Source: Clostridia bacterium
GTDB lineage: Bacteria; Bacillota_A; Clostridia; Christensenellales; Aristaeellaceae
Direction: 5' to 3'
DNA length: 64,000 nucleotides
Assembly (NCBI GenBank): GCA_017464225.1
Contig: JAFUDW010000093.1
Location: forward strand, 1-64,000
Shown here: in pieces, positions 8,000 through 16,091 of the stretch
Layout of the letters: each line of letters starts with the position of its first letter
How positions within the stretch are numbered: the stretch's first letter is position 1
Position numbers and translations under genes: made by a program
Notes under the pieces: generated by a model
Told to the model about the DNA's origin: nothing
Seen by the model: only the letters and a program-made list of their open reading frames with translations
The model's database searches: none

Positions 8000-8399
8000 T
8001 CAGGCGTTGATTGATTTACCACATTATCGTCTGGAAAAGGCAAGCGAAATGTACGCTGCCGCGCTGCGTGACCTTCGGGAGCGGGATTATGCTTCCGCCA
8101 ATAATCGGGCCTATTATTGCATTTTTCACGCCATGCGCGCTGTTCTTGCCCTGGATGGCGAGGATTATAAAAAGCACTCCGCAGTGATCGCACGTTTTAC
8201 GCTGAATTATTTAAAGACGGATATTTTGCCCAGGGAGTATGGAACGTTGATCTCCAACGCGGCTTTGATCCGCAATCGCAGCGATTATGAGGATTTCTAT
8301 ATCTGTTCTGTGGAAGATACGAAACGATTGATCGATGGCGCACGGGATTTTCTTGACGAAGTAAGAAAATATTTGGATACACATTACAAAAAAGTATAG
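7992..8399 (+). CDS. HEPN-domain toxin, partner of the MNT protein
   Basis: A 135-residue helical protein of the HEPN (UPF0332) type, starting at GTG. NNRAYYCIFHAM (37-48) forms the conserved N-terminal helix. KKHSAVIARF and the RNRSDYEDF segment (94-102) give the basic and aromatic positions typical of the group. HEPN partners of MNT proteins are RNases or tRNA-targeting toxins, and the tyrosines in RNRSDYEDFY are candidates for AMPylation. The overlap with the upstream gene implies coupled translation. Its 3' end runs directly into a third copy of the spoIVB tail. Confidence 0.8.
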   Translation: MADQALIDLPHYRLEKASEMYAAALRDLRERDYASANNRAYYCIFHAMRAVLALDGEDYKKHSAVIARFTLNYLKTDILPREYGTLISNAALIRNRSDYEDFYICSVEDTKRLIDGARDFLDEVRKYLDTHYKKV

Positions 8400-8496
8400 G
8401 CATCATCGAGTGACCCATGTTCTGGTTTCCGCCCCTCCAAGTGCTGAAGGGTTCTTATCGACTGGATGCCGGAGGAGAACGACGGGCTGGTATAAA
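8400..8496 (+). pseudogene. Duplicated 3' end of spoIVB, copy 3 (frameshifted)
   Basis: The stretch aligns base for base with the spoIVB end (for example GTTCTGGTTTCCGCCCCTCC against GTCCTGGTTTCCGACCCCTC). A one-base deletion around 8432 throws it out of frame. The GACTGGATGCCGGAGGAGAA stretch corresponds to the coding sequence for DWMLEE. It and copy 2 both start with ATCATCGA(A/G)TGACC, so these two copies share a boundary upstream. Confidence 0.75.
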
Positions 8497-8499
8497 AAG

Positions 8500-8530
8500 A
8501 AGCGCATCCATTTTTGGACGCGCTTTTCTT
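8500..8530. terminator. Bidirectional terminator between HEPN and hxlR-type genes
   Basis: AAGCGC-A-TCC (8500-8509) pairs with GGA-C-GCGCTT (8516-8525), with a T-run on both strands. It serves the toxin-antitoxin unit from the left and the HxlR gene from the right. Confidence 0.7.
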
Positions 8531-8549
8531 GTAAGGAACGCGGGCAGGC

Positions 8550-8915
8550 TTACTGATGCAGGGCTTCGCCCAAGGCGAGGATCAGGTCGTTGTCCTCCTC
8601 GCCGTTTTGGTGCTTATACGCCATGCCCCAATCATACATGGAAGCGATGATGGGCCGGAGCGACGCGCCCAGATCGGTCAGGCTGTATTCCACCCGGGGC
8701 GGAACCTCAGGGTATACCGTGCGGGTGATCAGACCCTGATCCTCCATGGCGCGCAGGTTGGCCGTGAGCACCTTCTGCGAAATGCCGTCCAGTGATTTTT
8801 TGAGCTCTCCAAAGCGTTTGGTGCCCATAAACAGATCCCGCAGGATCAGCACCACCCACCGGTTGGAGATCAAATACAAGGTGGTTTCAACGGGGCAAGG
8901 AAAGATTTTTACCAT
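8550..8915 (-). CDS. HxlR-family transcriptional regulator
   Basis: A 121-residue winged-helix regulator. The N-terminal CPVETTL carries the family cysteine (Cys7), and RWVVLILRDLFMGTKRFGELKKSLDGISQKVL forms the HTH core. HxlR proteins sense aldehydes, oxidants or other small molecules and bind dyad sites, usually next to their own divergent target. The gene starts 7 bases inside the end of the riboflavin kinase gene. The two are co-transcribed and face a divergent FMN-binding protein gene across a duplicated operator (9367-9522). Confidence 0.85.
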   Translation of the reverse strand: MVKIFPCPVETTLYLISNRWVVLILRDLFMGTKRFGELKKSLDGISQKVLTANLRAMEDQGLITRTVYPEVPPRVEYSLTDLGASLRPIIASMYDWGMAYKHQNGEEDNDLILALGEALHQ

Positions 8916-9304
8916 TGTGCGCGCACTCCTTCCTGAATCCGATGTTCAAAGTAATTTTTTGCGGTTTCAGCATCCCGCCCGATCTGCTCTTTTAACGCGT
9001 CAATGCTGTCAAAACGCTGTTCCGGGCGCAGATATTCCAGCAGCTCCACACGCACATCCTGACCGTACAGATCCCGATAGGCGTCCAGCATATGCACCTC
9101 GATGGTGATATGGCCCTCCGGCAGCGTGGGATGGCGGCCAATGTTGGCGATGGACGGATAGGCGTCTTCCTTCGTATGCAGGAAGCAGAGATATACGCCG
9201 AATTTCGGCAGATGCACCTTGCCCGCTGCGCTGATATTCGCGGTGGGAAAGCCCAGCTTTCTGCCGATCTTTTTTCCCTGGACGACCGTTCCATCGATCA
9301 CCAT
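8909..9304 (-). CDS. Stand-alone riboflavin kinase
   Basis: A 131-residue flavokinase domain corresponding only to the C-terminal half of the usual ~310-residue bifunctional RibF; the FAD synthetase half is absent. The signature GFPTAN lies at 18-23 in the GRKLGFPTAN segment, with NIGRHPTLP and a conserved acidic residue in TIEVHML later. It should phosphorylate riboflavin to FMN. AGGAGG lies about ten bases before the ATG. Its pairing with an HxlR regulator and a divergent FMN-binding protein suggests FMN supply tied to a regulated flavoprotein. A full RibF is expected elsewhere in the genome. Confidence 0.85.
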   Translation of the reverse strand: MVIDGTVVQGKKIGRKLGFPTANISAAGKVHLPKFGVYLCFLHTKEDAYPSIANIGRHPTLPEGHITIEVHMLDAYRDLYGQDVRVELLEYLRPEQRFDSIDALKEQIGRDAETAKNYFEHRIQEGVRAQW

Positions 9305-9366
9305 GCGGGCGCCGCCTCCTTTTTCCTTTATTCAAAATGATTTTATCACATCACGCTCTTTTATGG

Positions 9367-9522
9367 AAGTACGCACTTTTGCGTGCCATAGTTACCTCCC
9401 GGTAACCAATGAATGAAAAACGAGCGTGAAAAAGAAACACGAAAAAAAAGTTTGCTGAAAAAAGCCTTGCCGCGCCGCAAATGGTACCTCCGGGTAACTA
9501 TGGCACATGAAAGTGCGTACTT
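9367..9522. promoter_or_regulatory. Divergent promoter region with a 30-base inverted operator
   Basis: The plus-strand segment 9493-9522 reads GGTAACTATGGCAC, three variable bases, AAAGTGCGTACTT. Its reverse complement occurs at 9367-9396 with only those three central bases changed. Each arm holds a GCAC-N6-GTGC dyad and precedes one of two divergent units: riboflavin kinase/HxlR to the left, FMN-binding protein to the right. Duplicated regulatory DNA of this kind fits binding of the HxlR protein at both promoters. I could not assign -35/-10 boxes with confidence. A further hairpin (ATCCTTG 9550-9556 with CAAGGAT 9579-9585) lies in the rightward leader. Confidence 0.7.
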
Positions 9523-9606
9523 TTCAAAGGGATTCAGCCATGGTAAGGTATCCTTGCCGACGGGGAAAACCGCCGGAACAAGGATCAAAAAACGGAGGAA
9601 ACCAAA

Positions 9607-10002
9607 ATGAAGAAAGTGATCGAATTCCTGCAAGCTAACCCCGTCCAGTATCTGGCCACCGTCGGCACTGATGGCAAAGCGAAAGCCCGCCCCTTTATGT
9701 TTGCCGGAGAGTTGGATGGCAAGCTGTGGTTCTGCACCAACAACCAGAAGGATGTGTACCGGGATATGCAGAAAAATCCCTGGATCGAGCTCACCGTGTC
9801 CAGCCCGGAATACGCCTGGATCCGCCTGAACGGCAAGGCTGTGTTTGAGAATAACAAGGCCGCCAAGGAAATGTGCATCGCCAATCCCATCGTGAAGGGC
9901 CAGTACCAGACCGCCGACAACCCCATTTTCGAGGTGTTCTATCTGGAAGAACCCCACGGCGTCATCGCCGATTTCTCCGGCAACCCGCCCTATACCTTCT
10001 GA
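9607..10002 (+). CDS. Pyridoxamine 5'-phosphate oxidase-family FMN-binding protein
   Basis: A 131-residue split-barrel protein typical of small FMN-binding flavoproteins. The pattern includes QYLATVGTDGKAKARPFMF near the N terminus, LWFCTNNQKDVYRDMQKNPWIEL in the middle and a C-terminal aromatic tail. Members bind FMN as dimers and act as reductases or have unknown roles; true PNPO activity is unlikely at this size. GGAGG lies before the ATG. It is the divergent target opposite the HxlR/riboflavin kinase unit and is followed directly by an FMN riboswitch. Confidence 0.85.
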   Translation: MKKVIEFLQANPVQYLATVGTDGKAKARPFMFAGELDGKLWFCTNNQKDVYRDMQKNPWIELTVSSPEYAWIRLNGKAVFENNKAAKEMCIANPIVKGQYQTADNPIFEVFYLEEPHGVIADFSGNPPYTF

Positions 10003-10019
10003 TTTCAGAAAAGCGTTCG

Positions 10020-10165
10020 TCTTCAGGACGGGGTGAAAGTCCCCACCGGCAGTAAAGCCTGCGAGCCTTTGGGCTGATGCGGTGCAATTCCGCAGCCGAC
10101 GGTACAGTCCGGATGAAAGAAGACAGTTCAGCCCCTGTCGGCGTACTGTCGGCAGGGGCTTTGCT
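10020..10165 (+). promoter_or_regulatory. FMN riboswitch (RFN element) with terminator
   Basis: The aptamer runs from about 10020 to 10124 and shows the canonical RFN blocks: AGGACGGGGTGAAAGTCCCC, ACCGGCAGTAA, GCCTGCGAGCC, GCAATTCCGCAGCCGACGGT, AGTCCGGATGAAAGAAGA. It is followed by a terminator that pairs AGCCCCTG (10130-10137) with CAGGGGCT (10153-10160) and then TTTGCT. FMN binding should favour this terminator and shut off ribU and the downstream flavoprotein gene. The SD (AAAGGAG) lies beyond the hairpin, so control is probably transcriptional. Confidence 0.95.
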
Positions 10166-10190
10166 GTCTCCGAAAGGAGAAATAAACACC

Positions 10191-10790
10191 ATGTCGAATT
10201 CAAAGAAGCGCCATTTTTCCACCCGCGACCTGACCGTAACGGCATTGCTTTCCGCCATCGCTTACCTGCTGGCCTTTGTGGAATTTCAGGTGCTCCTGTC
10301 CCCGTTCTTCGCGCGGATGGATTATTCCGATTTTCCAGCCATGATCGCGGCCTTCGCTTTTGGACCAATGTACGGCGTGATGGTGGAGCTGGTCAAAAAC
10401 ATGCTCCAGCTGCTGACCACCTCCACCGGCGGCGTGGGCGAATTCGCCAACTTCATGATGGGCGCGTCCTTTGCCTGGACGGCGGGCGTGATCTATCGCC
10501 TGCACAAGAGTAAAAAGCAGGCGTGGATCGCCTGCATCGCCGCCAGTTTCGTCATGGGCGTCATGGCTGCCGTGATGAATTACTTTGTTCTGCTGACCCT
10601 ATTTGAAGCGTTCATGCCGCTGGAGCAGGTCATCGCCGCCTTTGGCGAGATTCTGCCCTTTATCCGGACCAAGCTGGACGTGGTGCTGTACAACGCCTTC
10701 CCTTTCAACCTGATCAAAGGGCTGCTCATCAGCGTGATGACTATGCTGGTATACAAAAAGCTGCGTCCCGTACTGAAAGGACTGAAATGA
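10191..10790 (+). CDS. ribU: RibU, riboflavin-binding S component of an ECF transporter
   Basis: A 199-residue membrane protein with about six helices. The segment FFARMDYSDFPAMIAAFAFGPMYGVMVELVKNMLQLL is the RibU signature. The start is chosen behind AAAGGAG at 10174-10180; a longer reading from 10077 would translate the riboswitch. It binds riboflavin and works with shared EcfA/A'/T subunits, which are not in this window. Being the first gene after the FMN riboswitch confirms the substrate. Confidence 0.92.
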   Translation: MSNSKKRHFSTRDLTVTALLSAIAYLLAFVEFQVLLSPFFARMDYSDFPAMIAAFAFGPMYGVMVELVKNMLQLLTTSTGGVGEFANFMMGASFAWTAGVIYRLHKSKKQAWIACIAASFVMGVMAAVMNYFVLLTLFEAFMPLEQVIAAFGEILPFIRTKLDVVLYNAFPFNLIKGLLISVMTMLVYKKLRPVLKGLK

Positions 10791-11419
10791 CCATGGATGC
10801 CAAGTTTTATCTGAATTATATCGTCCACACCATCCACAGCACCATCGCGGCCACGGTGGACGACGCGGGCGACCCCGTCACCTGCGCCATCGATATGATG
10901 GACTGCGACGAAAACAGCCTGTATTTTCTGACGGCCAAGGGCAAGAGCTTTTATGACCGCCTGGTGAAGCGCGGAAAGATCGCCTTTACCGCCATGAAAG
11001 GCGAGGACACCATGCACTCCGTGGCGGTTTCCGTAAAAGGCAAGGCGCGAGAAATCGGGCCGGACAAGCTGCCCGATCTGTTTGAAAAGAATCCCTATAT
11101 GAAAACCATCTATCCAAGCAAAGCTTCACGCAGCGCCCTGACGGTGTTCCAGATTTACGAGGGAAATGGCGAATGGTTCGATCTGTCGAAGCAGCCCATT
11201 GAGCGGGCCTCCTTCACCTTCGGCGGTGCGGCGGAGCGAAAGGAAGGCTATTTCGTGCAGCCCGACGCCTGCGTCGGCTGTGAAAGCTGCGTATCCGTAT
11301 GCCCCCAGCAGTGCATCCACATGGAAAATGGAAAAGCCGTGATCATGCAGGAACACTGCCTGCACTGCGGACGGTGCGCGGAGGTATGCCCGGTTGGAGC
11401 CGTTCAGAAAATGGGATGA
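10787..11419 (+). CDS. FMN-binding split-barrel protein fused to a 2[4Fe-4S] ferredoxin
   Basis: A 210-residue protein. The N-terminal ~140 residues are a pyridoxamine-phosphate-oxidase-like flavin domain. The C-terminal ~60 carry two CxxCxxCxxxC clusters (CVGCESCVSVCP and CLHCGRCAEVCP). A flavin plus two iron-sulphur clusters suggests electron transfer or a flavin-dependent reductase; the substrate is unknown. The start overlaps the end of ribU by 4 bases (ATGA). An ATG two codons later is an alternative. Co-control by the FMN riboswitch fits FMN as the cofactor. Confidence 0.85.
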   Translation: MTMDAKFYLNYIVHTIHSTIAATVDDAGDPVTCAIDMMDCDENSLYFLTAKGKSFYDRLVKRGKIAFTAMKGEDTMHSVAVSVKGKAREIGPDKLPDLFEKNPYMKTIYPSKASRSALTVFQIYEGNGEWFDLSKQPIERASFTFGGAAERKEGYFVQPDACVGCESCVSVCPQQCIHMENGKAVIMQEHCLHCGRCAEVCPVGAVQKMG

Positions 11420-11717
11420 GCCGTTTCGGGCGTTTACTGCCGCGCCCATTCTAAGCCTTGATTGAAAGAGGGAAACAGAAATCCATCAGCCAATACAGAA
11501 CGCAAAATTTAAATGCCAAAGTAAAAGAATATGCCAGCCATAAGAAAGCATGCATCACGGCTGGCGGACGTCGTTGACCGATTGTGCGAAACGATCTGTC
11601 AACTGACCATTGATATGTAAAAGCGCATTACCGGGTAAGATCGGATAATTAATGTTTTACATACAGAATATTATTGAGTGCAGATATCCAGACCACACTT
11701 TTTTCAGCCTCCTTGTT
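11420..11717. other. Convergent intergenic region
   Basis: Two transcription units converge here. The only structure seen is a weak inverted repeat, CCAGCC around 11532 with GGCTGG around 11560, separated by a long loop and without a T-run. No gene or clear terminator was found. Confidence 0.4.
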
Positions 11718-13115
11718 TTATGCAATGATATTTTGCAAAACATCCCGCAAGGCTTCCAAATTTTTGCGGCATTCCGGCAGGATCACCTGGGTTTTTGTAC
11801 TGTACGATTCAGGCGTCGCGCAGATCGCGCGAGGCGGCAACGGCACGCAGCCTTTCGTCAAAAGCTCGTCCTTCGTTTGCTGCTGCCATGCATGCAGCAT
11901 CCCCTTCATTTTTTCCATCACACCCACCATAGAGGGATCATCCGCCAAATTGTTCTCTTCCATAGGATCCATCAGCAAGTCGTACAGCTCCCAGCGCGGC
12001 AGCTTTTGCTCAAAATAGCCCTGGCTGTTCCATAATTCTTTAAAGCTGCTGTCATCCACGTTGGCCGGCGGAAAACGGTCGTATCCGCTCTCCGCCCGAT
12101 AGATCAGCTTATAGCGTGCTGTACGCGCGCAACGCTCAGGCTGATAGGCCACATGATAGTTGATTTCAGAAAAAATCGCTTCATGAAGCACTTTTTTCTC
12201 CCCGCGCAGCAACGGTAGCAGGGATACGCCCTCCAACCATTGCGGCGCAGGCAGATGAAGCGCCTCGCACAGGGTGGGAAACACATCCAGCTGAGACACC
12301 AGCGCATCGTATATGCCTGTGCTTTCCCGCATCGCAGGCAGGCGTAGCATCAGCGCCACACCGATGCCGGCATCATATAAACAGCATTTCATGCGCGGCA
12401 TGGGCAAGCCATGATCCGTAGTAAACAAAATCAGCGTATCATCATATTGACCGCTCTCGCGCAGCGCATCAAGCACTTGCCCACAGCAATCATCCATCGT
12501 TTGCAGGGCGGCATGCATCGCCGCCATATCCTGCATCGTTTCCGGAGTGCTGGGCAGATGGGGCGGCGTTTGCAGTACCGTATGCGCCCGCTCCTGCGTC
12601 ACACGCGGATACGTGCGATGCGTGCAGCCAAAGCCCACAGATAGGAAAAAAGGCCGGTCGTCCTTTTTTCTGGCATGCAGATAGTCCACCGCATTTTTCG
12701 CCGCCATACGATCCTGTACGCTCAGCCGTTCGCACTCTGGCAGTATTTTTTCATAATATGCATCGCCGTTCAGACAGCGCATATAGCCCAGAAGCTCCTC
12801 GTGATGCAGCAGCACCTCGTGCTGCACGCCTGACAGCACTGTTTCATATCCATGATCGCGCAGAAAAGCGGCCAAATGATGACTGCCGTCAATTTCGAAG
12901 CCCCGATGTGCCAAACCGATCAGCCCGTTGTTGTGCGGATACTGACCTGTCAGAAGTGCGCCGCGGCTGGGCGAACAGGTGGGACTGCCGCAATAGCACT
13001 GGCTGAACAGAGCGCTATCCGCTGCCAATTCCGCCAAATGCGGCGTTTTCACCGCATGACCATACACGGATAGATATCGGCCGATATCGTGCGTATGTAA
13101 ATAGAGAACATTCAT
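11718..13115 (-). CDS. Sulfatase (type I, formylglycine-dependent)
   Basis: A 465-residue cytoplasmic sulfatase-family enzyme. The active-site motif is CSPSRGALLTG, with Cys47 to be converted to formylglycine, and a metal-binding Asp (HTHDIGR) lies near the N terminus. Later TTDHG supplies metal ligands. No signal peptide is present, so the substrate must be imported first. It is the last gene of the operon, overlapping the preceding sulfatase stop by 4 bases. No formylglycine-generating enzyme or anSME is visible in the window. The exact sulfate ester is unknown. Confidence 0.85.
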   Translation of the reverse strand: MNVLYLHTHDIGRYLSVYGHAVKTPHLAELAADSALFSQCYCGSPTCSPSRGALLTGQYPHNNGLIGLAHRGFEIDGSHHLAAFLRDHGYETVLSGVQHEVLLHHEELLGYMRCLNGDAYYEKILPECERLSVQDRMAAKNAVDYLHARKKDDRPFFLSVGFGCTHRTYPRVTQERAHTVLQTPPHLPSTPETMQDMAAMHAALQTMDDCCGQVLDALRESGQYDDTLILFTTDHGLPMPRMKCCLYDAGIGVALMLRLPAMRESTGIYDALVSQLDVFPTLCEALHLPAPQWLEGVSLLPLLRGEKKVLHEAIFSEINYHVAYQPERCARTARYKLIYRAESGYDRFPPANVDDSSFKELWNSQGYFEQKLPRWELYDLLMDPMEENNLADDPSMVGVMEKMKGMLHAWQQQTKDELLTKGCVPLPPRAICATPESYSTKTQVILPECRKNLEALRDVLQNIIA

Positions 13116-14551
13116 ACTTTTCCACCCCTGATGATCGGATATTGCTTGGCGGATTCCGGATTATCCTGCCAACGTTCGCTGTCGTCTTCGCCAGCGAGCT
13201 GCTCCCAAGACTGCATCCAGCCAATGATCCTTTTTCGTTCCATCTGTTCACGTTCGATATGCGCAAAATCGAAATGCCTTTGCGCATATTGGCGAAACGT
13301 TGCAGTAATCTGCGGCATGCGTTTGGCCAGGTTGGCTGTTTCGCCCGGATCACTATCAACATCAAATAGGATTTCCTGGCTTTCATAGCCGCTGTACACC
13401 ATGTATTTGTATTGATCCTTTCGCAGCATCAGTGCGCAGCGCGGACGGCTTTGCTCGCTTTCGAGCATCTGGCTGACGATCATACGCTGCTGATTGCCTT
13501 CAGACGCTGAAAGCAGATCGATGCCCTCCGCCTGCGGCAGACTTTCCACGCCCGCCCAGGCGCACAGCGTAGGGCCAACATCCAGCAGCGAGCATGGCGT
13601 AAGTCGCCTTTTGCCCGCGGCGATACCCGTGCCTTTTAAGATCATCGGCACTTTTGCCGACGTCTCGAAGAACGTGCATTTACCGAATATATCACGCTCA
13701 CCCACCTGATCACCGTGGTCCGACAGATAACAAAACAGACTTTCGGAACCTCTTTTTTGCACAAAATTGGCAAATGCTGCTTCCACCTTTTCAACCAGCC
13801 CGTCCGTATAGGTGATCATGCCCAGATAAGCAGCCTGTGCAGAAAGCACCGTTTCTTCATCTACCGTATTTTTACGCGCCTTCAGGATCGGATTCATATA
13901 ATCAGGCGTTTGATGGAAAAAGGGCGGCAGTGACACCTGACCGCGGTATTCCTGGTAGAGCGCAGGCGGCGCTACATAAGGAAAATGCGGCGCATAGGTG
14001 CCCACTACGATCAGCTGTGGCCGCGCATGCGGCTGCGCCAGATAGTTCAAGGCTGCCTGCACCACCATTTCATCATAGTGCAGCACAGGGCTTTCGCCTC
14101 CGCCGATCACGCGCACGCAGCCGCGCGCGTCGAACGTGCCGTCAAATACACCGCGCTCTTTTTTCAGCTTTTCCACTGGCCTGTTCCATGTCACGGGCGT
14201 CATATCAGGCGCAATGCGGCGCGTAAAGCCGTGACGCTGATCGCGCCCCACAAAATGCATGCGTCCGATCAGCACCGTTTCATATCCCACGGCGACAAAC
14301 GGATAGAGAAAGGTGGGCGTCAGATCAGACAGGGCGTCCTGATTGGTCATAACACCGTTCTCACTGGGTAGCCTTCCACTGAGCAGCGCCATGCGCGCCG
14401 GCACGCACAACGGGCAGGGCGTATAGCAGTTATCAAAGCGGAGCCCTTGCCGACACAGGCGGTCAAACGCCGGCGTGCGCGCTTTTCCGCCGCTAAAGCC
14501 GGAATAAAGCGGGCTATGCTGATCGCTAAGAAAAATCAAAATATCCTTCAT
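13112..14551 (-). CDS. Second sulfatase (type I)
   Basis: A 479-residue sulfatase with the core CVPARMALLSG, the reactive cysteine at Cys49, an N-terminal metal ligand in FLSDQHS (Asp10) and a later YLSDHGDQVGE metal-binding segment. The start at 14551 overlaps the upstream stop by 4 bases (ATGA), so a longer reading from 14704 inside the neighbouring gene is not used. It differs clearly from the downstream sulfatase, so the pair probably act on different positions or steps of one sulfated substrate. No signal peptide. Confidence 0.87.
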   Translation of the reverse strand: MKDILIFLSDQHSPLYSGFSGGKARTPAFDRLCRQGLRFDNCYTPCPLCVPARMALLSGRLPSENGVMTNQDALSDLTPTFLYPFVAVGYETVLIGRMHFVGRDQRHGFTRRIAPDMTPVTWNRPVEKLKKERGVFDGTFDARGCVRVIGGGESPVLHYDEMVVQAALNYLAQPHARPQLIVVGTYAPHFPYVAPPALYQEYRGQVSLPPFFHQTPDYMNPILKARKNTVDEETVLSAQAAYLGMITYTDGLVEKVEAAFANFVQKRGSESLFCYLSDHGDQVGERDIFGKCTFFETSAKVPMILKGTGIAAGKRRLTPCSLLDVGPTLCAWAGVESLPQAEGIDLLSASEGNQQRMIVSQMLESEQSRPRCALMLRKDQYKYMVYSGYESQEILFDVDSDPGETANLAKRMPQITATFRQYAQRHFDFAHIEREQMERKRIIGWMQSWEQLAGEDDSERWQDNPESAKQYPIIRGGKV

Positions 14552-16080
14552 AGCCTTGACTCCGCAAATACTGGCGATACCCAGGCACGGTCGCCGTTTT
14601 TCAAATGCACCCGCAGCCTGACCTGGCTGCCCGCCTCCAGGGTAATAGGCGAAGCATATGCCAGCGTGTACGCCTCCTCCGGTACCGCCTGACGCAAGCG
14701 GCACTTGTATGCGTTATGCCAAATCAGATCATCCCGATAGTGACTGATATCGCCAAAGGTATCCTGCGCCAGATGCAGGCTTTCATCATATTCTGCCAGG
14801 ATGCGAGAGGTTTTCATCAGTTCGCGCAGTGTAAACGCGTATTCATGTCCGTTCACGCGCAGGATCGTCTGATCCTCCGGTGTACCTTCCACCTCGAACA
14901 CAAAGCCCTCTTTCATCACGCGACTGGGGCCCATCCAGTGGCCCGTATCGGTGGACATATAGGTTTTCAGGCGAAAATCGCAACCGCGTTCATCTTGGTG
15001 CAACAAACGCTGGCCGGCATTGTTCCACAGTTTTTCTACCGTCAGCAAACGCCCGCTGGTGGTAAAAGCACCAATCCATTCGCGCACCAGACGATCCGGA
15101 TAGATGCGCGGATTGGGGCCCCAGCCAAACTCGGCGGCAAATTTTACGCGCAGTGTTTTTCCATTTGGATGCTCCTTCCGCTCCCAGGAGCCTGAATGCA
15201 CCACCATTGTTTCCAAAATGTTATCCTTCAGGATTTCCACGCGGTCGATGGCGTCGGCTGCACGCACTTGTATGCGCATTTCGTGCGTACCCGCCGCTAC
15301 ACCCCCACCCAGGGGGACGCCGCCCACCGTAAAATCGATCTCCATGCGACTGCGGCTCACGCCGTAAACGCGCCTGGCCATCAGGCCTGCCCAGATATCC
15401 TCCTTCGCGTTGCTTTCAGCCAATACGCACATACTGCCGTGGTCGCATACGCCCGGTATGGTATGGTTGTCACCCGAAGCGATGCAGCCTACGCGCAGCC
15501 CGCGTTCAAGCCCACGCTCATAGCAGGTTTCGCCAGTGCGAGGCCCCATGTGCAAATGTCGCTCCATATCCAAATCACCCGTGTCGTTTTCACTGCATCC
15601 ATGGCTGGAAAACACCTCAGCAAAGGGCGAAAAGCGCTCCTTGTGCGTGGCCCAATTCTTGCCTCGGCTGCCCAGCTGATAGGCCAAATGATGTGGAATG
15701 CCTATCGCACCTTCGCCGCAGGCAACCGCTAATTCTGCATACGTCATGGGGTGTAGCATTTGCCTGTCGTTATGCAGAAAAAACACGTTATGATCGCCGT
15801 CCCCGCCATTTCCCTGCCACTCGTAGCCCATAAACATGGGATAACCTTCACGATTGACCTCCTCCGTGCGGCATCGGATCAATTCCCAATCGCGGGCGAT
15901 CTCCGCCTGGGGGCACAAATCCTCCAGAACGGCGCCGCCCGCGCGGCGCACCAATTGAAACGGATAATAAGCAATGGGCCAAAAATCAAGCCGCGCGCGT
16001 GCTTCTTCGATCCATTGATCCAAATTATCCATCTGCCGGTGATGAATATTGCTGTGCATATCCGACCAAAGCTTTTTCAT
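14548..16080 (-). CDS. PHP/DUF3604-like protein of the sulfatase operon
   Basis: About 510 residues. The N-terminal half has PHP-type metal-binding segments: DMHSNIHH at the start, GYEWQGNGGDGDHNVFF, GIPHHLAY, and SGDNHT with a following RRVYGVSRSRMEIDF. Such proteins are metal-dependent hydrolases or phosphoesterase-like; DUF3604 members occur near sulfatases. The second half is beta-rich without a recognised domain. AAAGGA before the ATG at 16080 favours that start over one at 16095 that overlaps the transporter stop. It links the transporter genes to the two sulfatases in one operon. Function is inferred from context. Confidence 0.7.
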   Translation of the reverse strand: MKKLWSDMHSNIHHRQMDNLDQWIEEARARLDFWPIAYYPFQLVRRAGGAVLEDLCPQAEIARDWELIRCRTEEVNREGYPMFMGYEWQGNGGDGDHNVFFLHNDRQMLHPMTYAELAVACGEGAIGIPHHLAYQLGSRGKNWATHKERFSPFAEVFSSHGCSENDTGDLDMERHLHMGPRTGETCYERGLERGLRVGCIASGDNHTIPGVCDHGSMCVLAESNAKEDIWAGLMARRVYGVSRSRMEIDFTVGGVPLGGGVAAGTHEMRIQVRAADAIDRVEILKDNILETMVVHSGSWERKEHPNGKTLRVKFAAEFGWGPNPRIYPDRLVREWIGAFTTSGRLLTVEKLWNNAGQRLLHQDERGCDFRLKTYMSTDTGHWMGPSRVMKEGFVFEVEGTPEDQTILRVNGHEYAFTLRELMKTSRILAEYDESLHLAQDTFGDISHYRDDLIWHNAYKCRLRQAVPEEAYTLAYASPITLEAGSQVRLRVHLKNGDRAWVSPVFAESRL

Positions 16081-16091
16081 GCAGGATCCTT

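Noticed and set aside
9413..9610. 65-residue plus-strand reading in the HxlR divergent region
   Set aside because: It spans the duplicated operator and has a low-complexity Lys/Arg composition.
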